A DNA stretch of 5,840 nucleotides from a bacterium. Its GTDB lineage: Bacteria > JAMCPX01. The stretch covers positions 1 to 5,840 of the forward strand of contig JAKAHI010000099.1 in the NCBI GenBank assembly GCA_021815065.1. Reading direction: 5' to 3'. The notes beneath the pieces are model-generated. The model saw only the letters and a list, made by a program, of their open reading frames with translations. It did no database searches and had not been told where the DNA came from. The stretch's first letter is position 1. Every line of letters starts with the position of its first letter. This document shows positions 1 to 5,692 of this stretch, piece by piece. The position numbers were made by a program, and so were the translations under genes.

Positions 1-240
1 AAAAGGATAATTGCCGCCGGATGTATGCTCCCGCTTTCGCAGGACATGCAATACCATCCGACGTATGGTACGCGGCACAAGGCCGCCTTCGGTCTTTCTT
101 CGGAAACCGATGCCGTCATCGTCATTGTGTCGGAGGAGACGGGTAAGGTCTCGATAGTCGTCGACAAGAATATAACCGTCTTCGAGCCGCCGGAAACCAT
201 GCAGCCGGAATTGGCAAAACTATTGGGTGTAAATCCATGA
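1..240 (+). CDS. cdaA: Diadenylate cyclase CdaA (DAC domain), 3' end only
   Basis: The reading frame is open from base 1, so this is the C-terminal 79 residues of a gene that starts outside the window; the first internal ATG is at 25 and is not the real start. The fragment carries the second half of the DAC domain: the GTRHKAA segment (visible residues 23-29), which corresponds to the family RHR ATP-binding motif, then TDAVIVIVSEETGKVS (36-51), whose SEET part is the conserved acidic site near the bound metal and phosphates. The DGA motif lies upstream of the window. CdaA is normally a membrane-anchored enzyme that condenses two ATP into cyclic di-AMP. The stop overlaps the next start by four bases (ATGA). 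The gene order cdaA-cdaR-glmM is the classic CdaA arrangement and separates it from DisA. One oddity is Lys in place of the last Arg of RHR. Confidence 0.93.
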   Translation, partial: KRIIAAGCMLPLSQDMQYHPTYGTRHKAAFGLSSETDAVIVIVSEETGKVSIVVDKNITVFEPPETMQPELAKLLGVNP

Positions 241-890
241 GAAAATTCATTAAACTCATTACGGATAATTTCACGTATAAGATTCTTGCCGTCCTCATAG
301 CCGTATTCTTGTGGTTTTTTGCACACAGTGAAAAAACTTCCGAGATTACACTCAAGGTACCCATACTCATCAACAATATGCCTTCGGATGAGGTTATTAT
401 AAATGATATTCCAAGGTATATAGAGGTGACGCTGTCCGGACCTTCATCGGCCGTATTCAGCTACGCCGAGAGCAAACCGGCCTACAGCATCAATTTGATA
501 AAAACGGATGTCGGCAATTACATATTCAACATATCTCCCTCGGAATTCAATCTCCCCAGCGGGATCAAGATAGAGACTGTTTTTCCCAACAGTATAAACA
601 TATCGCTTGACAGGATCGTAAGCAGGACCGTGGATGTCGGCGTCTCGATAGTCGGTACTCCTCCGTCCGGCCACGAATTGAAAGGCATAATCACCGAACC
701 TGACAAGGCAACGATAGTCGGACCCTCTACCGTTATCAGCACAATAAATGTCATTATGACCATACCGGTGGACATCAGCAAGTTCAGAAATACTATTACC
801 CTTATGGTGCCGCTCTCCGCGTCAAACTATAAAATGGTAACCGTACAGCCGCAGGCGATAGTCGTGATATTCAAGGTGAAGCATTCATGA
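237..890 (+). CDS. cdaR: YbbR-domain protein, CdaR-like regulator of the diadenylate cyclase
   Basis: This 217-residue protein has one N-terminal membrane segment (about residues 14-29, YKILAVLIAVFLWFFA) and a long beta-rich extracytoplasmic part, an N-in/C-out anchor. The outside part reads as two YbbR repeats: about 38-130 and about 131-215. Each runs from a VPI or VSI strand through a motif of the type 'P..I.V..SGP' or 'PDKATIVGP' to a final strand near 'INISLDR' or 'QAIVVIF'. In Firmicutes CdaR binds and modulates CdaA; that role here is inferred from position and domain. Firmicutes CdaR usually has more YbbR repeats, so this is a short version. The start at 237 overlaps the cdaA stop by four bases and has no strong Shine-Dalgarno, which fits translational coupling. 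The stop overlaps glmM in the same way. Confidence 0.9.
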   Translation: MRKFIKLITDNFTYKILAVLIAVFLWFFAHSEKTSEITLKVPILINNMPSDEVIINDIPRYIEVTLSGPSSAVFSYAESKPAYSINLIKTDVGNYIFNISPSEFNLPSGIKIETVFPNSINISLDRIVSRTVDVGVSIVGTPPSGHELKGIITEPDKATIVGPSTVISTINVIMTIPVDISKFRNTITLMVPLSASNYKMVTVQPQAIVVIFKVKHS

Positions 891-2254
891 ACAAGCTTTT
901 TGGTACAGACGGGGTACGGGGCACTGCCAATAAAGAGCCCATGACCATCGAAACCGTGTTGAAGCTCGGTAAGGCAGCGAGCGCTATCCTCGCGAACGGC
1001 AAAGCACATCACAAGTTTGTCGTCGGCAAGGACACACGCTTATCCGGGTATATGTTTGAAATGGCCCTCACCGCAGGTATCACCTCCATGGGCGGTGATG
1101 TGGTCCTGACCGGCCCGTTTCCGACGCCGGGCATTGCATTCCTCACGACCGAGATAAAGGCTGATGTCGGTATTGTCATATCAGCCTCGCACAACCCATA
1201 TCAGGACAACGGTATAAAGTTCTTCGGCCCCGACGGCTACAAACTGAGCGACACCATTGAAACGGAGATGGAAAGACTTGTGCTTTCCGATGATACGATC
1301 ACGCCCTCATTGCCGCAGGAAAGGATAGGCAAGGCTTACAGGCTTTCCGATGCTGCCGGCAGGTACATTGTTTCTTCAAAACGTTCATTCCCAAAACACC
1401 TGTCGCTCTCGGGCTTAAAAATAGTCATTGATTGCGGGAATGGCGCCACCTATAAGATCGCACCGGCTGTATTCCAGGAACTGGGTGCTGCTATCGCTGT
1501 TATTTCCGCTTCACCGAACGGCAAAAACATAAACCACCAGTGCGGTTCTACACATCCGGAATCCATGATAACAGCGGTGAAAAGGTATAAGGCAGATATC
1601 GGGATCGCATTCGACGGGGACGGGGACAGGGTGATCCTGTGTGATGAACACGGAAACAGCATAGACGGCGATTATATTCTCGCAATGAGCGCCGTTGCGA
1701 TGAAGAAAGAGGGAAAACTGAAGGGCGATGGTGTTGTTGCAACCGTTATGAGCAATATCGGGCTCGAGCTCGCTTTAAAGAAAGAAGGTATAAAACTGGT
1801 GAGGGCAAAGGTCGGCGACCGGTATGTTCTCGAAAACATGCTGAAGCAGGGATATGTCCTCGGCGGCGAACAATCCGGCCACGTCATATTCGGAGAATAT
1901 ACGACAACCGGCGATGGTATTATAACAGCACTGCAGGTGCTTTCGTTGATGGTGGTTTCCGGTCAAAAGCTGTCGGAGCTCTCACGCGTGATGGAAAAAT
2001 ATCCGCAGGTCATGGTAAACGTGACCGTGGCAAAAAAAATTCCTTTTTCCAGCGTCCCGGAGATCGAAAGGGTCATAAAGACTGTATCCGGCAAGCTCAA
2101 AGACACCGGCAGGGTACTGGTCAGATACTCGGGCACAGAACCGCTTGCGCGGGTCATGATCGAAGGACAGGACCAAAAACTCATTCACGCGTACGCTTCA
2201 GAGATAGCAGAGGCAATAAAGAACTCCCTCGGTACTTCGGCCTCCGATACATAA
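887..2254 (+). CDS. glmM: Phosphoglucosamine mutase GlmM
   Basis: GlmM converts glucosamine-6-phosphate to glucosamine-1-phosphate in the cytoplasm, the middle step from fructose-6-phosphate to UDP-GlcNAc for peptidoglycan and, where present, LPS. All hallmarks of the alpha-D-phosphohexomutase family are present in order: the N-terminal FGTDGVRG (5-12), the phosphoserine loop ISASHNP (98-104) with catalytic Ser101, the metal loop DGDGDR (243-248), the sugar-binding loop GGEQSGH (326-332) and the phosphate-binding loop RYSGTEP (413-419). SASHNP, GEQSGH and RYSGTEPL are typical of GlmM rather than of PGM or ManB. The length of 455 residues is normal. The start is supported by AAGGTGA at 873-879 with 7-base spacing and by the 4-base overlap with the preceding gene. 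It is the last gene of the cdaA-cdaR-glmM unit; a hairpin lies 9 bases after the stop. In other bacteria GlmM can bind CdaA and lower c-di-AMP synthesis; that is only possible here. Confidence 0.97.
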   Translation: MNKLFGTDGVRGTANKEPMTIETVLKLGKAASAILANGKAHHKFVVGKDTRLSGYMFEMALTAGITSMGGDVVLTGPFPTPGIAFLTTEIKADVGIVISASHNPYQDNGIKFFGPDGYKLSDTIETEMERLVLSDDTITPSLPQERIGKAYRLSDAAGRYIVSSKRSFPKHLSLSGLKIVIDCGNGATYKIAPAVFQELGAAIAVISASPNGKNINHQCGSTHPESMITAVKRYKADIGIAFDGDGDRVILCDEHGNSIDGDYILAMSAVAMKKEGKLKGDGVVATVMSNIGLELALKKEGIKLVRAKVGDRYVLENMLKQGYVLGGEQSGHVIFGEYTTTGDGIITALQVLSLMVVSGQKLSELSRVMEKYPQVMVNVTVAKKIPFSSVPEIERVIKTVSGKLKDTGRVLVRYSGTEPLARVMIEGQDQKLIHAYASEIAEAIKNSLGTSASDT

Positions 2255-2263
2255 ACATATGCC

Positions 2264-2283
2264 AAGGCGGCTATAGCCACCTT
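2264..2283. repeat. Compact inverted repeat with a TATA loop, just after glmM
   Basis: The arms AAGGCGGC (2264-2271) and GCCACCTT (2276-2283) flank TATA. On the + strand one C/A mismatch interrupts the stem. On the - strand the same position becomes a U-G wobble, giving an uninterrupted 8-pair stem. The core GGCTATAGCC is a perfect 10-base palindrome. It sits between convergent genes, 9 bases after the glmM stop. There is no T-run on either side, so a classic intrinsic terminator is not supported; 3'-end protection, termination helped by other factors, or a protein site are all possible. Confidence 0.5.
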
Positions 2284-2312
2284 TCAAAGGGGAAAGAACT
2301 TTATAATTTCCT

Positions 2313-2332
2313 CACCTCTCAGCAGAGAGGTG
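2313..2332. terminator. Perfect 8-bp hairpin between convergent genes, possible bidirectional terminator or 3'-end stabiliser
   Basis: The arms CACCTCTC (2313-2320) and GAGAGGTG (2325-2332) pair perfectly around an AGCA loop. The hairpin lies 58 bases past the glmM stop and 49 bases past the stop of the minus-strand dehydrogenase, where terminators for convergent units are expected. No U-tract follows on the + strand (CGACCGC). On the - strand the following bases are A/T-rich but not a T-run. The hairpin is plain from sequence; the terminator role is an inference and weak. The rest of 2255-2381 shows no ORF or other clear signal. Confidence 0.4.
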
Positions 2333-2381
2333 CGACCGCAGGCAGAACTCCCGCTCGACCTTTTCCCGCGGATAAGCCGGT

Positions 2382-3212
2382 TTACGCCTGCTTTTTTAAT
2401 TCCTGTATTTTCTTTTCCTTGTTCTTCTTGCCGGATTTTTCCAGCATAGGCCAGAGCATCGGTATGAGCCACGGCCACATAAGTGCGATGCGTGCTACAA
2501 TGCCCTGCGAATGCGGCACGTAAACCTCCACCTTGTTTTTGAGTATGGCCTTTTTTACTGCCTGTGCAACGGCCTCGGGCGTCTGGGCTTTATCAAGGAA
2601 CGACATCGGCGACCCGCCGTGTGTTGCCTCGTAATGCAGCTGCGGTGTTTCCACGGAATCCGGAAGCAGGGTGGAAATGCTCACACCGGTTTTCATAAGT
2701 TCAAGCCTTACCGCAAGATCGAAGCCCCGTATGCCGAATTTTGTTGCTGAATAGATGGCAGAGCTCGGTTCCGGCACAACCCCTGCCAGAGACGCGGTGT
2801 TGACTATATGCCCGAAACCCTGTTTCTTCATAAGGGGAATTACCTCTTTTGTTCCATAGATAATACCGTACAGGTTTATGTGGATCTGCCGGTCTATATC
2901 CTTATAGTCAATCACATCGATATCATTGGGGAGTATAATGCCTGCATTGTTGTGCAGTATGTCTATCCTGCCGTGTTTTTGCATGGCTTTGTCGAGAAGA
3001 TTCTTTACCATTTCAAGCCTGGTAACATCCGTCTGAACGGCGATCGCATCAACACCTTTTGCAGTTAGTTCTGCTGCAAATTTGGTGATCCCCTGTTCAT
3101 TGATGTCCGCAAGTACAACCTTCGCCCCCTCATCCGCGAACATCTGGATAACAGCCTTGCCGATACCGCTTGCAGCCCCGGTTACTACAGCGACTTTATC
3201 TTTAAATTCCAT
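2382..3212 (-). CDS. Short-chain dehydrogenase/reductase (classical SDR), substrate unknown
   Basis: This 276-residue protein has a full classical SDR Rossmann fold. It shows the cofactor loop TGAASGIG (11-18), an acidic Asp36 at the end of the second strand (VVLADIN) that favours NAD(H) over NADP(H), NNAG (88-91), Asn113 in HINLYG, the catalytic Ser141 in NTASLAG, and Tyr154-x3-Lys158 (YSATK). The tetrad is therefore complete and an active oxidoreductase is expected. After residue 235 comes a hydrophobic, Trp/Pro-rich stretch (about 239-257) and a Lys-rich tail (259-276), which suggests membrane contact and perhaps a lipid-like substrate (inference). The start at 3212 is chosen because a strong AGGAGG (3217-3222, minus strand) lies 4 bases upstream and the SDR fold begins there; an upstream TTG at 3347 would add 45 non-homologous residues and overlap the divergent gene. 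It is monocistronic in this window. Confidence 0.93.
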   Translation of the reverse strand: MEFKDKVAVVTGAASGIGKAVIQMFADEGAKVVLADINEQGITKFAAELTAKGVDAIAVQTDVTRLEMVKNLLDKAMQKHGRIDILHNNAGIILPNDIDVIDYKDIDRQIHINLYGIIYGTKEVIPLMKKQGFGHIVNTASLAGVVPEPSSAIYSATKFGIRGFDLAVRLELMKTGVSISTLLPDSVETPQLHYEATHGGSPMSFLDKAQTPEAVAQAVKKAILKNKVEVYVPHSQGIVARIALMWPWLIPMLWPMLEKSGKKNKEKKIQELKKQA

Positions 3213-3216
3213 ACGC

Positions 3217-3222
3217 CCTCCT
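3217..3222 (-). promoter_or_regulatory. Shine-Dalgarno of the SDR gene, decides its start
   Basis: A full AGGAGG on the minus strand lies 4 bases before the ATG at 3212. It rules in this start over the long TTG extension reaching to 3347, which would also read through the promoter of this gene. Confidence 0.85.
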
Positions 3223-3240
3223 GTATCGATATTTGTATCA

Positions 3241-3268
3241 AGTATATAGTAATCCAAACTGTTGTAAA
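3241..3268 (-). promoter_or_regulatory. Sigma70-like promoter for the SDR gene
   Basis: Read on the minus strand: the -35 box is TTTACA (3268-3263, 5 of 6 consensus), the spacer is 16 bases, and the -10 box is TATACT (3246-3241, 5 of 6). The transcript would start near 3234, about 22 bases before the ATG, leaving room for the AGGAGG site. Its -35 overlaps the -35 of the divergent promoter by five bases. Confidence 0.65.
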
Positions 3269-3290
3269 TATATTTGTTTATCTTTATACT
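3262..3290 (+). promoter_or_regulatory. Sigma70-like promoter for the Tam41-like gene
   Basis: The -35 box is TTGTAA (3262-3267, 4 of 6 consensus), the spacer is exactly 17 bases, and the -10 box is TATACT (3285-3290, 5 of 6). The predicted start near 3297 gives a leader of about 23 bases before the ATG at 3320, with AAAGG at 3306-3310 as a modest ribosome site. It shares its -35 region with the divergent SDR promoter. Confidence 0.65.
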
Positions 3291-3319
3291 TCTGGGGCTT
3301 ATTTTAAAGGCTGCATACC

Positions 3320-4267
3320 ATGAAAACAAACGACTATAAAAATACAATCATAGCAACTATCGCATCTGCGTATTATCCCTATAAAAGTCCTTCTTCGGAG
3401 TTTTTCTTACAATATTTTTTAGAGCATTTTGAGGGGATCGCGGGTATCTACATGTACGGCTCAATGCTCAACCCCGTGCTGTCAACACCAACCAGCTTCC
3501 CGGATTTTTATATCATCGCCGATGATTACAAACGTTTCTACAAATCCGGCATCCATACGTTGATCAACAGCGTATTACCCCCGAACTCCTATTTCCTGAA
3601 GCTGAACGACCATGGTACTCCCATGCCCTGCAAATACTGCGTCCTTGACACCCGTGCACTGGAGCGTACCACGCGGTATCCACAACTGAAGGACTTCTTT
3701 ATAGCAGGCAGGCTCGCAAAGCGCATCGGCATACTCTACGTAAAGGACCAGGCTTTTTTATCCGGCTTTCTCGAAACCATCTACACTGCCATGCGGTTCA
3801 ATGTCACCTTTGCGCTATCGGAAATGACCGCGGCGTTTACGCTGGATGATTTCATTATCCACCTGCTTGGTCTGAGCTACAGGGCCGAAATACGTACGGA
3901 AACCGAGGACAAGATCATAAGCCTGTATAACAGCGAGAAGGACTTCTACCAGAAAATCTACCGTGCATTCCTCGAACAGGAGGCATCCCTGGGTACCCTC
4001 AGTATACAAGGCGAACGCTATGAGACCATCAGGCCTTATTTCACAAAAGACTATACGACAGGCTTTATGAAACATGCTCGCAAGAGGGCTGTTTACCGGT
4101 GGCCGAAAAGCATCTATACGTTTTCCAATTATGTTGATTATCTCCAGCTGAAGATAGAGAGAACAACGGGCGAAAGGCTGGAACTGTCGAAATGGGACAG
4201 AAGGTTCCCCCTGGTCTTCGGCTGGAGACACCTGTTCAAACTGCTCAAAAAAAAGGCAATCCGGTAA
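3320..4267 (+). CDS. Tam41/Mmp37-family nucleotidyltransferase, probable CDP-diacylglycerol synthase (phosphatidate cytidylyltransferase)
   Basis: This 315-residue protein has no signal peptide or clear membrane segment. I assign it to the Tam41/Mmp37 family, whose mitochondrial members make CDP-diacylglycerol from phosphatidate and CTP on the membrane surface. The match is by recalled motifs, all in order. YGS (46-48) is the nucleotidyltransferase Gly-Ser. PDFYIIADD (61-69) matches the family VDFIF.VDD segment and supplies metal-binding acids. KYCVLD (105-110) with FIAGRLAKRI (127-136) matches KYGVV...L..AGRL.KP. LSYRAEIR (185-192) matches LSY.GDIR. The tail, from about 258, is basic with aromatics and ends in an amphipathic helix (about 301-315), comparable in place to the membrane-binding C-terminus of Tam41. 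Polytopic CdsA is the usual bacterial enzyme, so this would be a second or alternative type. It is transcribed alone from a promoter overlapping that of the divergent SDR. Weak points: the identity is by eye, and the activity could have drifted. Confidence 0.75.
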   Translation: MKTNDYKNTIIATIASAYYPYKSPSSEFFLQYFLEHFEGIAGIYMYGSMLNPVLSTPTSFPDFYIIADDYKRFYKSGIHTLINSVLPPNSYFLKLNDHGTPMPCKYCVLDTRALERTTRYPQLKDFFIAGRLAKRIGILYVKDQAFLSGFLETIYTAMRFNVTFALSEMTAAFTLDDFIIHLLGLSYRAEIRTETEDKIISLYNSEKDFYQKIYRAFLEQEASLGTLSIQGERYETIRPYFTKDYTTGFMKHARKRAVYRWPKSIYTFSNYVDYLQLKIERTTGERLELSKWDRRFPLVFGWRHLFKLLKKKAIR

Positions 4268-4291
4268 ATCCGCAGGGATCACACAAACACG

Positions 4292-4320
4292 TTGACTTAA
4301 CGATTGTATACCGATAAAAC
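4292..4320 (+). promoter_or_regulatory. Sigma70-like promoter before the uppP-ssb unit
   Basis: The -35 box is TTGACT (4292-4297, 5 of 6 consensus), the spacer is 17 bases, and the -10 box is TAAAAC (4315-4320, 4 of 6). The predicted transcript start is near 4327. That leaves a 64-base leader to the ATG at 4391, or about 16 bases to the alternative GTG at 4343. It lies in the 75-base gap after the Tam41-like gene. Confidence 0.55.
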
Positions 4321-4334
4321 AACCTTAATTTTAT

Positions 4335-4339
4335 AGGAG
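4335..4339 (+). promoter_or_regulatory. Shine-Dalgarno-like AGGAG far upstream of the uppP ATG
   Basis: AGGAG lies only 3 bases before an in-frame GTG (4343) and 51 bases before the ATG at 4391 that homology favours. The ATG has no good ribosome site of its own (TTGGCGT precedes it). Either translation starts at GTG and adds 16 residues, or this site serves a short upstream reading phase. The conflict leaves the uppP start uncertain. Confidence 0.4.
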
Positions 4340-4390
4340 AAGGTGAACGGGTATACGGCGGTTTTTTCCCGACCCGTTAAAAATTGGCGT

Positions 4391-5215
4391 ATGACACAAT
4401 CATTACAGGCATTTGTACTCGGCGTTGTTCAGGGACTTACTGCGTTCCTTCCGGTGAGCAGCTGGTCCCATCTTATCGTTTTCCCCTGGCTGCTGCATTG
4501 GAACGACACATTCCTCAACAGCCTTACATTCCAGGTGGCCCTCCAGCTCGGTTCTGTACTGGCGCTGATCAGCTTTTACTGGAAAGAATGGGGTACACTC
4601 ATAAAAGAGTTTTTTCTGGGCATTCAAGAAAGGCGTCCCTTCGGTAATTTTCACCGGAAGCTTGTTTGGTATGTCATTGCAGCCACGATACCTGGTGCAA
4701 TCTTCGGCTATCTCTTTGAGAAACAGGTGAAAGAGGTACTAAGGAATCCGCTCAATGTTGGTATCGCGATGATTTTCTTTGGCATTGTCCTCTATTTTGC
4801 CGACCGCGCAGCCCGTTCCAATAAAAGGGATTACGGACAAATAAGATTCAAGGACAGTGTTGCAATTGGAACTGCGCAGGCAATCGCACTGGTCCCGGGT
4901 GTTTCGAGGTCAGGGATTACCATGACGGCAGCACTTTTCCTCGGGCTCGATCGTGAGACGTCCGCGCACTTCTCCTTCTTGCTCGCCATGCCCATACTCC
5001 TCGGCGCTTCACTGCTGAAGCTCCACAAATTGGTGCATTACTTTCCCGCATCAGAGGTAAGACCGTTCATCTGGGGTATTGCAGGCTCTGCCATTGTCAG
5101 CTATATTGTTATCGGCGTGCTGTTAAAGTACCTGAAAAGGCACAGCTTCATTCCTTTTGTATGGTACCGGGTATTATTCGGAACGTTTTTGATTGTCATG
5201 TATTTTACAAGATAG
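4391..5215 (+). CDS. uppP: UppP/BacA-family undecaprenyl-diphosphatase-like membrane protein with variant active site
   Basis: Family members remove a phosphate from undecaprenyl diphosphate to recycle the lipid carrier of cell wall synthesis, at the membrane with an outward-facing site. This 274-residue protein is the usual size and is hydrophobic throughout, with several membrane spans (about 44-62, 92-108, 121-137, 193-208, 224-246 and 256-272 are clearest). The C-terminal half keeps the family signature LVPGVSRSGIT (167-177) with the catalytic-type Arg173, and the usual LDRETSAHFSFLLAMPILLGA block (186-206). The N-terminal signature is altered: VVQGLTAFLPVSSWSHL (12-28) has Ala18 where the family has the essential Glu of GLTEF, and Trp-Ser where SSSGH has Ser-Gly; His27 is kept. 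It may be a divergent or non-standard phosphatase, or a paralogue. The ATG at 4391 is chosen because homologues begin at this point; a GTG at 4343 with a close AGGAG is the alternative (290 residues). ssb follows after 14 bases. Confidence 0.85.
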   Translation: MTQSLQAFVLGVVQGLTAFLPVSSWSHLIVFPWLLHWNDTFLNSLTFQVALQLGSVLALISFYWKEWGTLIKEFFLGIQERRPFGNFHRKLVWYVIAATIPGAIFGYLFEKQVKEVLRNPLNVGIAMIFFGIVLYFADRAARSNKRDYGQIRFKDSVAIGTAQAIALVPGVSRSGITMTAALFLGLDRETSAHFSFLLAMPILLGASLLKLHKLVHYFPASEVRPFIWGIAGSAIVSYIVIGVLLKYLKRHSFIPFVWYRVLFGTFLIVMYFTR

Positions 5216-5229
5216 GGTAAGGAGGTTTT

Positions 5230-5661
5230 ATGGGATATGTTAATAAAGTCATCCTGCTGGGGAATCTCGGCAAGGACCCTGAGATCAGGCAGCTTCCGAG
5301 CGGTCAGAATGTTGCTTCGTTCTCCCTTGCTACAACAGAGAACTACACCAGCAAAACAGGCGAACGGGTAAAGCAAACGGAATGGCACAGGATTAGTGCC
5401 TTTGGCAAGCTTGCCGATATTGCAGGAAAGTACCTGCATAAGGGTAAGCAGGTATATCTTGAAGGTAAACTCAGAACACGCCAATGGGAGGATAACAACA
5501 ACCAAAAGCATTCAACAACAGAGATTATTGCTTCCACAATTCAGCTTCTCGGTCAGGCAAATTCGGGCGGATCTGCGCAGGACGATTTTACAGAACCTGT
5601 TCCGGAACCACCGGCCAACAATGAACCTTCGGGTGCTCCGGATGACGATGTTCCGTTTTAA
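5230..5661 (+). CDS. ssb: Single-stranded DNA-binding protein Ssb
   Basis: Ssb coats single-stranded DNA in replication, recombination and repair, usually as a tetramer. This 143-residue protein has a standard OB-fold at about 1-108: it opens with VNKVILLGNLGKDPEIR (4-20), then VASFSLATTE (28-37), TEWHRISAFGKLADIAGKYLHKG split over 50-72, and VYLEGKLRTRQW (75-86). Trp52 and Trp86 are the expected base-stacking aromatics. A short disordered linker rich in Pro, Glu and Ser (about 109-136) leads to the acidic tip DDDVPF (138-143), the docking peptide for partner proteins. The linker is short for the family. An excellent TAAGGAGG (5218-5225) lies 4 bases before the ATG. It follows uppP by 14 bases and is probably co-transcribed with it. 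Confidence 0.96.
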   Translation: MGYVNKVILLGNLGKDPEIRQLPSGQNVASFSLATTENYTSKTGERVKQTEWHRISAFGKLADIAGKYLHKGKQVYLEGKLRTRQWEDNNNQKHSTTEIIASTIQLLGQANSGGSAQDDFTEPVPEPPANNEPSGAPDDDVPF

Positions 5662-5692
5662 CTTAAACAACAAAACAAAAAAGGAGACACGT

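Noticed and set aside
2284..2478. Open frame of 64 codons on the minus strand across the SDR end and the gap
   Set aside because: It overlaps the SDR coding end in another frame, crosses the hairpin region and has no domain or strong ribosome site.
2808..3068. Plus-strand open frame of 86 codons inside the SDR gene
   Set aside because: It is antisense to a complete, catalytically intact SDR; the translation is low-information and has no family features.
3213..3347. N-terminal 45-residue extension of the SDR from a TTG at 3347
   Set aside because: It has no SDR homology, reads through the promoter region and overlaps the divergent gene; the internal ATG at 3212 has AGGAGG 4 bases upstream.
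3815..4282. A 155-codon open frame on the minus strand opposite the Tam41-like gene
   Set aside because: It lies fully antisense to a gene with convincing family motifs, and its translation shows no recognisable domain; it is a shadow frame.
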